DNA of 64,000 bases from Nitrospirota bacterium (GTDB lineage: Bacteria > Nitrospirota > 9FT-COMBO-42-15 > HDB-SIOI813), in NCBI GenBank assembly GCA_020851375.1, contig JADZCV010000045.1, positions 254,046 to 318,045 of the forward strand, read 5' to 3'. This document shows positions 9,453 to 16,654 of the stretch, piece by piece. Position 1 is the first letter of the stretch; each line of letters starts with the position of its first letter. Below the pieces are notes generated by a model that worked only from the letters and a program-made list of their open reading frames with translations, searched no databases and was not told where the DNA came from. The position numbers were made by a program, and so were the translations under genes.

Positions 9453-9524
9453 TTAAGTAAATGTTAAGTAAGCTATGTTTGCGCTGTATTGTACATTGTA
9501 TCTTTTTACTTAATATTTACTTAA
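9453..9524. repeat. Left integrase arm-type sites and integrase upstream region
   Basis: TTAAGTAA occurs at 9453 and 9464, and its reverse complement TTACTTAA at 9506 and 9517. Each pair is spaced 11 bases, about one helical turn. The 19-base unit TTAAGTAAATGTTAAGTAA at 9453-9471 recurs exactly at 19022-19040 near the other end. The region 9321-9562 holds no gene. Confidence 0.7.
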
Positions 9525-9562
9525 TACAAAAGTCAGTATACAGAAAGGATGGGTAGAATTCA

Positions 9563-10828
9563 ATGGCGAAAGCTACCAGAGATACCAGGTTAGAGAACAG
9601 GACAGCACGGGCAAAGTTGGTAATAAGACATCAACCCTACTTTAAATTGATAAGCGAAGGCCTGCACCTGGGTTATCGTAAAGGCAAGCAGTCGAGCAAG
9701 TGGATTGCACGTCTTTATAACGGCAAGACTTACATATTTCACGTATTGGCCGAAGCTGATGATTTCAGGGATTCAAACGGTATAGACATACTAAACTACT
9801 TTGAAGCACAGGATAAGGCCCGGAAATATGCAGATGATTGCGTAAAAAAAGAAGTAGGTACAACACTGGAGATCAGCAAACCCTATACTGTACAGGATGC
9901 TGTAAATGATTATCTGAACTGGTTCAAGCTACACAGGCGTTCTTATGATGATGCAGTGAGAAGATTTGACATGCACATATTACCCGTCTTTGCAAAGAAG
10001 CTCTTGTCCGAGATAACTACCAGGGAGATTTCAACATGGCAGCACGGACTATTAGACAGTGTAAAAAGTAATATTGCAAGTGATATGTCTGAAGATGAGA
10101 TAGTACGAAGGAAGAAAGCCTCTATAAACAGGATACTAAATTATTTCAAGGCTGCGTTAAACAAGGCTTTCCGGGATGGCTACGTTGACTCTGATATTGC
10201 CTGGAGACGGGTTAAGCCGTTTGATAAGGTAGATCAGGCCAAAATAAGATTTTTATCTCAAGATGAATGTATACGACTCATTAACGCCTGTTCTGGTGAT
10301 TTTAAACCACTGGTACATGCGGCACTATTAACAGGTGGCAGATATGGAGAACTGATAGCATTGAGATGCTACGACTATAACCATGAAGCAGGAACTATAC
10401 ATTTCCGGGAAACGAAAAACGGTAAACCGAGATATACCCCATTGACAGATGAGGGGAAACAACTCTTTGAGCAATTAACAGCAGGACGAGAAAAACAGGA
10501 CTATATTTTCCTTATAAGGGGACGGCGCTGGACTGATTCCTTGCAGATAAGGCGCATGGTAGCAGCTTGCAAGGCCGCTAATATTAATCCGCCGGTGAGT
10601 TTCCATATACTACGACACAGTTATGCGAGTTTCTTGGCAGTCCAGGGTGTTCCCCTGCAGGTAATAGCAACCCTGATAGGACATAGTGACATGCGAATAA
10701 CGACGAAACACTATGCGCATTTAAAGTCAGATTATGTTGCAGATACATTAAAGGCAAACCTGCCGAGTTTTGGTATCGAGAAAAGCAATGTCACAACTCT
10801 GAAATTGAAAAAAGGGATTGAAAGATGA
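9563..10828 (+). CDS. int: Tyrosine-recombinase integrase
   Basis: The 421-residue protein has an N-terminal arm-binding region (LHLGYRKGKQSSKWIARLY), a SAM-like core-binding domain (DAVNDYLNWFK onwards, ~110-220) and a catalytic domain with R260 (TGGRYGEL), H348-x2-R351 (HILRH) and the nucleophile Y384 (TTKHYAHL). It would integrate and excise the element at the tRNA-Glu att sites. The arm-binding domain agrees with the paired TTAAGTAA repeats just upstream. Its stop overlaps the next start. Length and layout are normal, so it looks intact. Confidence 0.96.
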   Translation: MAKATRDTRLENRTARAKLVIRHQPYFKLISEGLHLGYRKGKQSSKWIARLYNGKTYIFHVLAEADDFRDSNGIDILNYFEAQDKARKYADDCVKKEVGTTLEISKPYTVQDAVNDYLNWFKLHRRSYDDAVRRFDMHILPVFAKKLLSEITTREISTWQHGLLDSVKSNIASDMSEDEIVRRKKASINRILNYFKAALNKAFRDGYVDSDIAWRRVKPFDKVDQAKIRFLSQDECIRLINACSGDFKPLVHAALLTGGRYGELIALRCYDYNHEAGTIHFRETKNGKPRYTPLTDEGKQLFEQLTAGREKQDYIFLIRGRRWTDSLQIRRMVAACKAANINPPVSFHILRHSYASFLAVQGVPLQVIATLIGHSDMRITTKHYAHLKSDYVADTLKANLPSFGIEKSNVTTLKLKKGIER

Positions 10829-11544
10829 TAGGTCTTATTGAATTAAATCTTGAACTTGACGCGACAGAGAAAGAGGCCAGGGATATTCTAAAGAATGAGG
10901 GAATTGATCCTGATAAAATAGGCCGCCATTTTTTCGGCGGATGGCCTGAAACAAAGATACACTTCGTGGACATCGGCTATATCAACTCGAAACTCTCTGA
11001 CTTCAATGAAGCTGCTCATTATGCTTACAGCTTACTGGGATTTGTAATACTTACGAGGGAGATGATAAATAACTGTAAGGATGAGGAGGAACTCCGGCGC
11101 ATGGTCTACTCTATCAACCTGGGGAAGTTTTTTATATTGGCAAACGTAGGGCTGAATATCCCCGAGGCAAGGAAGTTTTTTAAAAGGGAAGCGTCCAGCA
11201 TGGGTGGCAAAGGAAAAAGGGGCGCAGAGGGGCCAGTAAAGCAAACCGTCCGGCGCATTTTAAAGGAAATTGAAAAAGATAAGCTGAAACCGACTTTTAA
11301 AAACGTGATAGATAAAATGATTGACCCTGATTTCATGGCAGACCTGTATGAGACGTTAAAAAACCCTATCCCGCTTTCAATTCGTGGTGTCTACAGGTCA
11401 AATGGGGATTCGATCCATAGCGAAGATAAAGATTACGATTTAAAGAATTATTTTGAATATCACCTCAGAACTAACCCAAAGAAAAAAGAACCATTAAAGT
11501 TTAGAAGAATTAACGATACCCTCAATGAAATTTTGAAGAAGTAA
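10825..11544 (+). CDS. Hypothetical protein of the integrated element
   Basis: I do not recognise this 239-residue protein. It overlaps the integrase stop by four bases (ATGA), so it is coupled to it. It has no signal peptide or membrane segment and is rich in Lys/Glu. The middle (residues ~70-125) looks helical and the C-terminal half (KGKRGAEGPVKQTVRRILKEIEKDK onward) is strongly basic, which would suit nucleic-acid binding. In satellites this position often carries a regulatory or interference gene, but no motif here proves that. Confidence 0.7.
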   Translation: MIGLIELNLELDATEKEARDILKNEGIDPDKIGRHFFGGWPETKIHFVDIGYINSKLSDFNEAAHYAYSLLGFVILTREMINNCKDEEELRRMVYSINLGKFFILANVGLNIPEARKFFKREASSMGGKGKRGAEGPVKQTVRRILKEIEKDKLKPTFKNVIDKMIDPDFMADLYETLKNPIPLSIRGVYRSNGDSIHSEDKDYDLKNYFEYHLRTNPKKKEPLKFRRINDTLNEILKK

Positions 11545-11604
11545 TTTTTTCCTCCCATTTACCCAAGATACCGCTATTTCAGTGAACCCGTCTGGTATGT
11601 TCTG

Positions 11605-11614
11605 TGTGTACACA
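11605..11614. promoter_or_regulatory. Small perfect palindrome upstream of the AlpA-like gene
   Basis: TGTGTACACA is a perfect 10-base palindrome about 20 bases before the ATG at 11633, in the only gap (11545-11632) of the early gene set. It may be an operator; such a short palindrome can also arise by chance. Confidence 0.25.
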
Positions 11615-11632
11615 TAAACATGGGGGGTCAAA

Positions 11633-11827
11633 ATGAATCAACAAAACGCTTTCACCATATCTGACTTTTGCGAAAGTCACAAGATTAGTAGAGCCTTTTT
11701 TTATCAGTTGGTCAAGGCTGGCAAGGGGCCGTTGATAATTAGACTTGGCAGCAAACGGCTTGTCACAAAGGAAGCAGCCGCAGAGTGGAGGAGGAAGCTT
11801 GAGGCTGAATCAGGGGCCGGCCGATGA
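11633..11827 (+). CDS. AlpA/excisionase-type helix-turn-helix regulator
   Basis: The 64-residue protein is a MerR-like HTH of the AlpA/HTH_17 kind: FTISDFCESHKISRAFFYQL, then a short wing with RLGSKRLVTKEAAAEWRRKL. AlpA-type proteins switch on excision or replication genes in P4-like satellites and PICIs. A run of six G at 11622-11627 lies 5 bases before the ATG and serves as ribosome site. The stop overlaps the primase start (ATGA). It could alternatively be the excisionase itself. Confidence 0.85.
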   Translation: MNQQNAFTISDFCESHKISRAFFYQLVKAGKGPLIIRLGSKRLVTKEAAAEWRRKLEAESGAGR

Positions 11828-13521
11828 CCGGGGCAGGCGAAAGCTATCCGGAATTCGAAAAAAATTATGAGGCATGGTCACATAAACTCGATAAGCGGGT
11901 GAATGAGGCCATTAATCAGGCGCAGCAGCGGCCACAAATTGTCATTACGGATGCGTTCATGCGCCATTTGACGGCGGCTTCCCTTGATGCGATAGAGCGC
12001 AGCAACAGGCCAAACCCTTATATTTTCAAGCGAGGTGCGGCACTTGTACGTCTACATGGTGGTCGTGTTGAACTATTAACGCCAGCGGGCTTGCGAGGAG
12101 TGTTAGATCGTGTCGCTGATTTTTTGACGAAAAGCCGGGGTGAGTTCAAACCAGTTGAACCACCCCTGACGGTTGTTAAGGATATTCTGTCTTTGCCTGA
12201 ATTCGATTTGCCTTTGCCTGAACTCCAAGGAATTAGCCGTGTCCCGGTATTTCTACCAGGGGGCCGCCTGCTTTCGACATCCGGGTATGATGTAGAGAGC
12301 GGTATATATCTAAGTCTCGAAGGTATGAAGAAATTAAATTCTGACATAGCATTGAATGATGCTGTCAGTCTACTTTTAGATGACTTACTTTCAGACTTCC
12401 CATATTCCGATTCGGCCAGCCGAGCCCACAGCATAGCTGCCCTGTTGCTTCCATTTGTGCGCTATATGATTGCGGGGCCCACACCGAATCACCTGGCCGA
12501 GGCGTCTTGTCGCGGTACAGGTAAAGGCCTTTTAATGGATGTCATTTCCGAAATTGCAACTGGCGGGCCTGCTCCTGTCATGGGATACTCGCGAGATGAG
12601 GGTGAAATGGAAAAAAGAATAACCAGTTTGTTACTGGAGGGGCAGCCTCTCGTCTTGTTTGATAATATAAGTTGCATTAAATCTGCAAATTTATGCGCCG
12701 CGTTGACTACCACATCTTGGCGTGGGCGCGTGTTAGGCAAGTCTGAAACACGGACTATTCCTAACTTTACCACATGGCTAACAACAGGAAATAATGTCGA
12801 GCTGTCTGATGAGGTTGTCAGGCGAACTATATCTATTCGTCTTGACGCAAACGTAGACCGGCCAGAGGAACGACGGGGGTTTAAACATCCTGACCTAATC
12901 GGATGGGTTAGGGAAAACCGGGCCTTTCTTGTCAGTGCGTGCCTCTCAGTCATAAAGGCTTGGGTTGATGCAGGTCAGCCAAGGGGCACGACTACTCTTG
13001 GCCGCTTTGAGTCGTGGGCTCAGGTGATAGGTGGTATCCTCAAAATAGCAGAAATAGAGGGCTTCTTACAGGATAGAGATAGATTACACTCTCAGAGTGA
13101 CACCACATCCACCGAATGGGTCGCTCTTTGTTCTATATGGCACGAAAAACACGGCGAGCGGGCGGTAAGTTCCGGGGACATATATAAATTGGCGCATGAG
13201 TCTGAAATTCTACTCGATATTTGGGGTGGACGAAGCGCCTTAGCAGCGCAGCAGAGAATGGGTCATGCTTTATCAGCGAAAAGGGATCAGGTTTTTCGTG
13301 TAATCGGTGTTTCGGGTGTTTCGGGTGTTAAAATCTGCAGGGCCGGTCAGGACGGATACACGAAAAATCAGACATATCGCTTGTCTCCTATACAGGATAT
13401 AAATTCATTTCACTTACAGCATAAAATAAAACACCCTAAAACACCCGAAACACCCCATATTGATACCTTCTTCAGTAATTTATCCGCTGAAACACAGGCA
13501 CCAATTTTGGAAGGAGACTAA
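11824..13521 (+). CDS. Phage/satellite replication protein with helicase-type ATPase domain
   Basis: The 565-residue protein has an N-terminal region (~1-190) without a motif I can name. The ATPase domain has Walker A-like CRGTGKGLL near residue 231, Walker B-like PLVLFDNIS near 279, a sensor motif TTGNNVELSDEVVRRTISI near 325 and an arginine-rich segment. This resembles the DUF927/D5-like and SF3 helicases fused to primases in satellites and plasmids. It probably unwinds the element's origin. The 3' part of the gene has repeated DNA (13306-13456), giving the peptides GVSGVSGV and PKTPETP. Its start overlaps the AlpA-like stop. Confidence 0.75.
   Translation: MTGAGESYPEFEKNYEAWSHKLDKRVNEAINQAQQRPQIVITDAFMRHLTAASLDAIERSNRPNPYIFKRGAALVRLHGGRVELLTPAGLRGVLDRVADFLTKSRGEFKPVEPPLTVVKDILSLPEFDLPLPELQGISRVPVFLPGGRLLSTSGYDVESGIYLSLEGMKKLNSDIALNDAVSLLLDDLLSDFPYSDSASRAHSIAALLLPFVRYMIAGPTPNHLAEASCRGTGKGLLMDVISEIATGGPAPVMGYSRDEGEMEKRITSLLLEGQPLVLFDNISCIKSANLCAALTTTSWRGRVLGKSETRTIPNFTTWLTTGNNVELSDEVVRRTISIRLDANVDRPEERRGFKHPDLIGWVRENRAFLVSACLSVIKAWVDAGQPRGTTTLGRFESWAQVIGGILKIAEIEGFLQDRDRLHSQSDTTSTEWVALCSIWHEKHGERAVSSGDIYKLAHESEILLDIWGGRSALAAQQRMGHALSAKRDQVFRVIGVSGVSGVKICRAGQDGYTKNQTYRLSPIQDINSFHLQHKIKHPKTPETPHIDTFFSNLSAETQAPILEGD
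13306..13456. repeat. Iteron-like inverted repeat clusters inside the replication gene
   Basis: Three GGTGTT units with a 9-base period (GGTGTTTCG) occupy 13306-13329. Three inverted copies, AACACCC, occupy 13430-13456. The two clusters are separated by 100 bases and can pair. Such iteron-like arrays in a rep gene are often the replication origin. Confidence 0.55.
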
Positions 13522-13523
13522 AG

Positions 13524-13910
13524 ATGCGTCTATATGTCCTAAAACCTATCAAACTAATGAAGGCCGGAAAGGTCTTTGACGTGTCCCCTGGGGGTATCGT
13601 GGAAATATTAAAACCGGAGAAAGCGCAGGCATTAATTTCCGCCGGGTATGTCCGGCCAATATTGCCGGATGAGGTAAAAGATGTTCAAGCTGCGCGTATA
13701 TTTTCAAAAACGTTAAATGAGGAGGTATGGATTTTAAGGGATCCGGAAGCTGCAACTTATATTCCTGAGAATGCTATCACATTCACGATTGCTGAACTAA
13801 AGCTGCTAAAAGGGGCGTCACCTGAAGAGATACAGGCGGTTCATCGGGTCAAAAAAGAGTTGAGCGGAACCTTAATTTCCGTCCTGGAGAGAAAGGAAAA
13901 ATCATGCTGA
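13524..13910 (+). CDS. Hypothetical small protein of the element
   Basis: I do not recognise this 128-residue protein. AAGGAG lies 7-10 bases before the ATG. Its first 45 residues (LYVLKPIKLMKAGKVFDVSP, then GGIVEILKPEKAQALISAGY) look like a small beta-barrel followed by a helix, and align by eye with residues ~48-88 of the protein at 15602. The middle has a possible WILRDPEAATYIPENAITFT segment. The stop overlaps the next ATG. The setting, between replication and capsid genes, does not settle the function. Confidence 0.7.
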   Translation: MRLYVLKPIKLMKAGKVFDVSPGGIVEILKPEKAQALISAGYVRPILPDEVKDVQAARIFSKTLNEEVWILRDPEAATYIPENAITFTIAELKLLKGASPEEIQAVHRVKKELSGTLISVLERKEKSC

Positions 13911-14107
13911 TATGTCGTTATTGTCATTGCAGAATTAATGAATATATCAAGTGGCTCTTTCGCGAAAAGAAGTAGGTCAAACGTTACGAATGTCCGGCTT
14001 GCGGGGTCTTGCACTTTCAGACCTTGCAGCCGTTGGAACTGGACCGCAAGCCGCTGCAGGAAGACCGGAAGCCGTTAGAGGAACCAGATAAAGGGTTGTT
14101 CAAGTAA
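13904..14107 (+). pseudogene. Com-like zinc-finger small ORF interrupted by in-frame TAG
   Basis: From ATG at 13904 the frame reads MLICRYCHCRINEYIKWLFR to a TAG at 13973-13975, then continues VKRYECPACGVLHFQTLQPL without a start codon and ends at TAA 14105-14107, which overlaps the ATG of the next gene (TAATG). Reading through the TAG gives a 67-codon protein with CxxC (C4/C7), a further C9, and a later CPAC pair, much like Mu Com zinc-finger regulators. A CAG-to-TAG change would explain it. The stop-start overlaps at both ends show that the whole stretch was a coding unit. Confidence 0.65.
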
Positions 14108-14511
14108 TGAGGACAGAAACGGATGCCGTCACACTTTCACAGGCGGCGAGAGTCTTAAACCGTGACACCAGCACATTGAGACGATGGATTAAAAAAGGCT
14201 GTCCCACTGTCCGCATGGGCGAGACGGGCCGGGAAGGATCGCTTGTTTGCCTGGACGATATAAAGAGATGGCGGGCCGGTGTAGACGGTATCGGCAGCAC
14301 TGAACTACTGGAAACGTTTGCAACGGCACTCCTTGACTCACTCAAGCGTGATGAAGTCCATTTGCGGGCCGAGATTACAGAGCGTCAGACGGCCATCGCG
14401 TTGTTGTTGGCCTTTAACAGATTATTTAAAAATATGTATCATCGGGAAATTGATAAGGATGATCCCCTCCCTGAGGCAATCAGGCAAATACGCACGTTTG
14501 CGGTAGAATGA
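14107..14511 (+). CDS. Helix-turn-helix DNA-binding protein
   Basis: The 134-residue protein begins with a MerR/Nu1-like winged helix: VTLSQAARVLNRDTSTLRRW followed by IKKGCPTVRMGE and LVCLDDIKRWRAG. The remainder is helical (LETFATALLDSLKRDEVHLRAEITERQTAI). Terminase small subunits of the Nu1 type start this way, but a better terminase small subunit candidate lies at 16172, next to the large subunit. This one may be a regulator or a second DNA-recognition protein. It overlaps the capsid frame at its 3' end. Confidence 0.7.
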   Translation: MRTETDAVTLSQAARVLNRDTSTLRRWIKKGCPTVRMGETGREGSLVCLDDIKRWRAGVDGIGSTELLETFATALLDSLKRDEVHLRAEITERQTAIALLLAFNRLFKNMYHREIDKDDPLPEAIRQIRTFAVE

Positions 14512-14543
14512 ACGCATCAAACAATTTTGGAGGAAATTATCAT

Positions 14544-15590
14544 ATGGATATACTCACGCGAGCACAGTTAAAACGGATCGGGGAACTCTGTCTTTCAGCT
14601 TCACAGGGAAGCAACGAATTCTCAAAATTCAGTCTGGCAACCGCAATCCGGGACATGCAGCACAACCGCTTAAACGGCTATGAATTGGAAGTTCTCGAAG
14701 AGTGGTCAAGTAGGGAAAACCGGTCATTCGATAAAAACCGGGTCTTTATCCCGTTCTCCGAATTTAGAGACTTAAGTAAAGGCACTGCATCGGCCGGTGG
14801 CTACCTTGTCGCAACAGAGACGCCGGAAGCCGTGGATATTTTGCGGCCGTGGTCCGTCACGGCGAGGGCGGGAATCACGGTCGAGACCGGTCTTATCGGG
14901 GACCAGGCTATCCCGAAGACCACAACGAAGGCAACACCTTACTGGGTCAACGAAACGGGACAGGTCACGGCCTCAAACCCTTCCCTGACGCAGGTAGCTA
15001 TGACACCGAAGACATGCGGGGCACTGGTAAACGTCTCACGGCAGCTAACATTGCAAACCAATGCAGAGGGTTTTATTCGTAGAGAACTTATGCGGACGAT
15101 CGGCACAGCCGTTGACCAGGGGGTCTTAAACGGCAGCGGTGCATCGGGGCAGCCTTTGGGCCTACTCAACACAACCGGGATCAACACGGAAACCGGAACC
15201 TCTCTTGCTCAGGCCGGTGTCGTCTCAATGAAGCGCAAAGTTTCAGATTCAAACGCGATGGATGAGGATATATCGTTTATCAGTACACCATCCATTCGGG
15301 AACTTTTGGAAAAGCGGGAGCGGTCAACTGGTTCCGGCTTCATGTGGGATCGTGATATGGTTGCCTCCCGTCCGGCTTACGCTTCAACGGATGTCCCTAC
15401 TGCCACAATGATATGCGGGGCATGGCCTTATATTTACTTGGGCATCTGGGGCAACGGTTTTGTCGTCGAGATTAACCCGTACGATAACACTGGGTTCAAA
15501 ACGGGAATGATACAGGCAAGATTGCTTCTCAGTATGGATGTTTCTGTTCTGCATCCGGCGGCCTTTTGTGTGGCAACTTCAATTACATAG
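14544..15590 (+). CDS. HK97-family major capsid protein
   Basis: The protein has features of HK97 capsids: an N-terminal region rich in charge, ASAGGYLVATETPEAVDILR, the P-domain/E-loop portion with WVNETGQVTASNPSLTQVAM and, most clearly, VDQGVLNGSGASGQPLGLLN. I start it at 14544, where GGAGGA (14529-14534) sits 9 bases upstream; the frame is open from 14508 but that ATG has no ribosome site. The resulting 348 residues are short for HK97-type proteins with a full delta domain. No protease gene accompanies it, so maturation would need a helper or none. It ends with TAG. Confidence 0.9.
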   Translation: MDILTRAQLKRIGELCLSASQGSNEFSKFSLATAIRDMQHNRLNGYELEVLEEWSSRENRSFDKNRVFIPFSEFRDLSKGTASAGGYLVATETPEAVDILRPWSVTARAGITVETGLIGDQAIPKTTTKATPYWVNETGQVTASNPSLTQVAMTPKTCGALVNVSRQLTLQTNAEGFIRRELMRTIGTAVDQGVLNGSGASGQPLGLLNTTGINTETGTSLAQAGVVSMKRKVSDSNAMDEDISFISTPSIRELLEKRERSTGSGFMWDRDMVASRPAYASTDVPTATMICGAWPYIYLGIWGNGFVVEINPYDNTGFKTGMIQARLLLSMDVSVLHPAAFCVATSIT

Positions 15591-15601
15591 AAAGGGAATA
15601 A

Positions 15602-15871
15602 ATGAGTTTCTTAACTAACTTCCAGTCATACGTTGTACGGCGATCCATTCTTGAAGAGGAAAGACAGGAGGAAAGACAGAGGGTAGCTTTTCTCAACGAT
15701 AACTCCAAAATTCCCAAGAATGATCCGGCACTCTTCAGACCAACAAAGGTCCGGGTGTTGCGAGCCTTCTTTGTCAGGGGCGAGCGCGTTGAACCCGGTC
15801 AGGTAGTCGAGATCGAGAGACACCTTGCAGAGTCGCTTGCGTCGGTGGGTAAATGCGAGATTGTCGAATGA
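15602..15871 (+). CDS. Hypothetical small head-region protein
   Basis: The 89-residue protein starts 11 bases after the capsid gene. Its N-terminal third is Glu/Arg-rich and helical. Its C-terminal part (KVRVLRAFFVRGERVEPGQV then VEIERHLAESLASVGKCEIV) looks like the small barrel-plus-helix seen in many phage head-region proteins and in the protein at 13524. A role in capsid decoration or assembly is possible from position only. Confidence 0.6.
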   Translation: MSFLTNFQSYVVRRSILEEERQEERQRVAFLNDNSKIPKNDPALFRPTKVRVLRAFFVRGERVEPGQVVEIERHLAESLASVGKCEIVE

Positions 15872-16171
15872 CCAAAGCTCCTGGGCAAATGGAGCTTACC
15901 TTGATAATTTGCCAGAGGCGGGTTAACACGCTTTCATCATCATATCAGGGTAATCGTGATGACGCCGGTGACGATGGCGTTTACGGCCTGGGATCGTCAA
16001 GGGGACTGTTTACCCCTTTCTGCCGCCAGGCTGTTCCTCCTTTGGCATTGCGGGGCGGGGCCGGCATACCCTGTCCCCACAATGCTTCTTTGGGTCCTTT
16101 AGGCCGAACCCGGTTCGGGGCTCCGAGGCGTACGGTTTGATTAAATTCAGAAAAGGAAAACAAGGTTGACA
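15872..16171. other. 300-base non-coding gap with inverted repeats upstream of terS
   Basis: No convincing gene lies here. An open frame from ATG 15868 to 16140 gives a composition unlike its neighbours. Two structures stand out: GCATTGCGGGG (16045) pairing with CCCCACAATGC (16075), and CCGAACCCGGTTCGG at 16104-16118. In lambda-like phages the packaging site lies just before terminase, so this is a candidate cos or pac region. Confidence 0.35.
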
Positions 16172-16654
16172 ATGACAAGAAATAATCTGGTTTCACAGTC
16201 AGAATACGCAAGGCGAAAAGGGGTCTCAAAGCAACATATCTCCCGCCTGACTCAGAAAGGAATTATCTCTTTAGATGATGGAAAGATAGACCCGGTTCAG
16301 GCGGACAAGCAGCTTGCAGCCGCAAAGGATCCAGCCCGGGACGGTCTCAGAAAGTCTGATAGTAAGGTTAAGAAGGGCGAGTCCTCCTACTGGAAAGCCC
16401 GGACGGAGCGTGAACAAATCAGGGCAAAACGCGAGCGCCTGGAATATGAAAAGGCAATCGGGCAGTTGGTGGACGCCGAGGAGGTCAGACTGTCTGCCTT
16501 TAATCGTGGGCGTATCTTAAGGGATGCTATCTTTAACCTGCCGGACAGACTGGCCCCTCTACTTGCTGCAGAAAGTGATGTCAAGAAGGTTAATGCAATC
16601 CTTCATAAAGAGTTAAGGGCAGCCCTGGAGGAGCAATCAAATGTTAAACCCTAA
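16172..16654 (+). CDS. terS: Terminase small subunit-like DNA-packaging protein
   Basis: The protein (160 residues from ATG 16172; an earlier TTG at 16166 is also in frame) starts with a helix-turn-helix: LVSQSEYARRKGVSKQHISRLTQKGI has the family pattern split over residues ~6-31. A long charged helix (YWKARTEREQIRAKRERLEY) and a helical C-terminus follow, as in Nu1/DUF1441-type terminase small subunits. It would recognise the packaging site and recruit TerL, whose gene overlaps it by 14 bases. AAGG at 16162-16165 serves the ATG. Confidence 0.8.
   Translation: MTRNNLVSQSEYARRKGVSKQHISRLTQKGIISLDDGKIDPVQADKQLAAAKDPARDGLRKSDSKVKKGESSYWKARTEREQIRAKRERLEYEKAIGQLVDAEEVRLSAFNRGRILRDAIFNLPDRLAPLLAAESDVKKVNAILHKELRAALEEQSNVKP

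Noticed and set aside
13904-14107. Recoded TAG (pyrrolysine or suppressed amber) as the standing code of the element
   Set aside because: The capsid gene ends at TAG with only four sense codons before another stop, and other element genes use TAA/TGA. A point mutation is simpler.
15868-16140. A 90-residue protein between the 15602 gene and terS
   Set aside because: The start overlaps the preceding stop, but the composition is odd, there is no ribosome site, and inverted repeats fill its second half.
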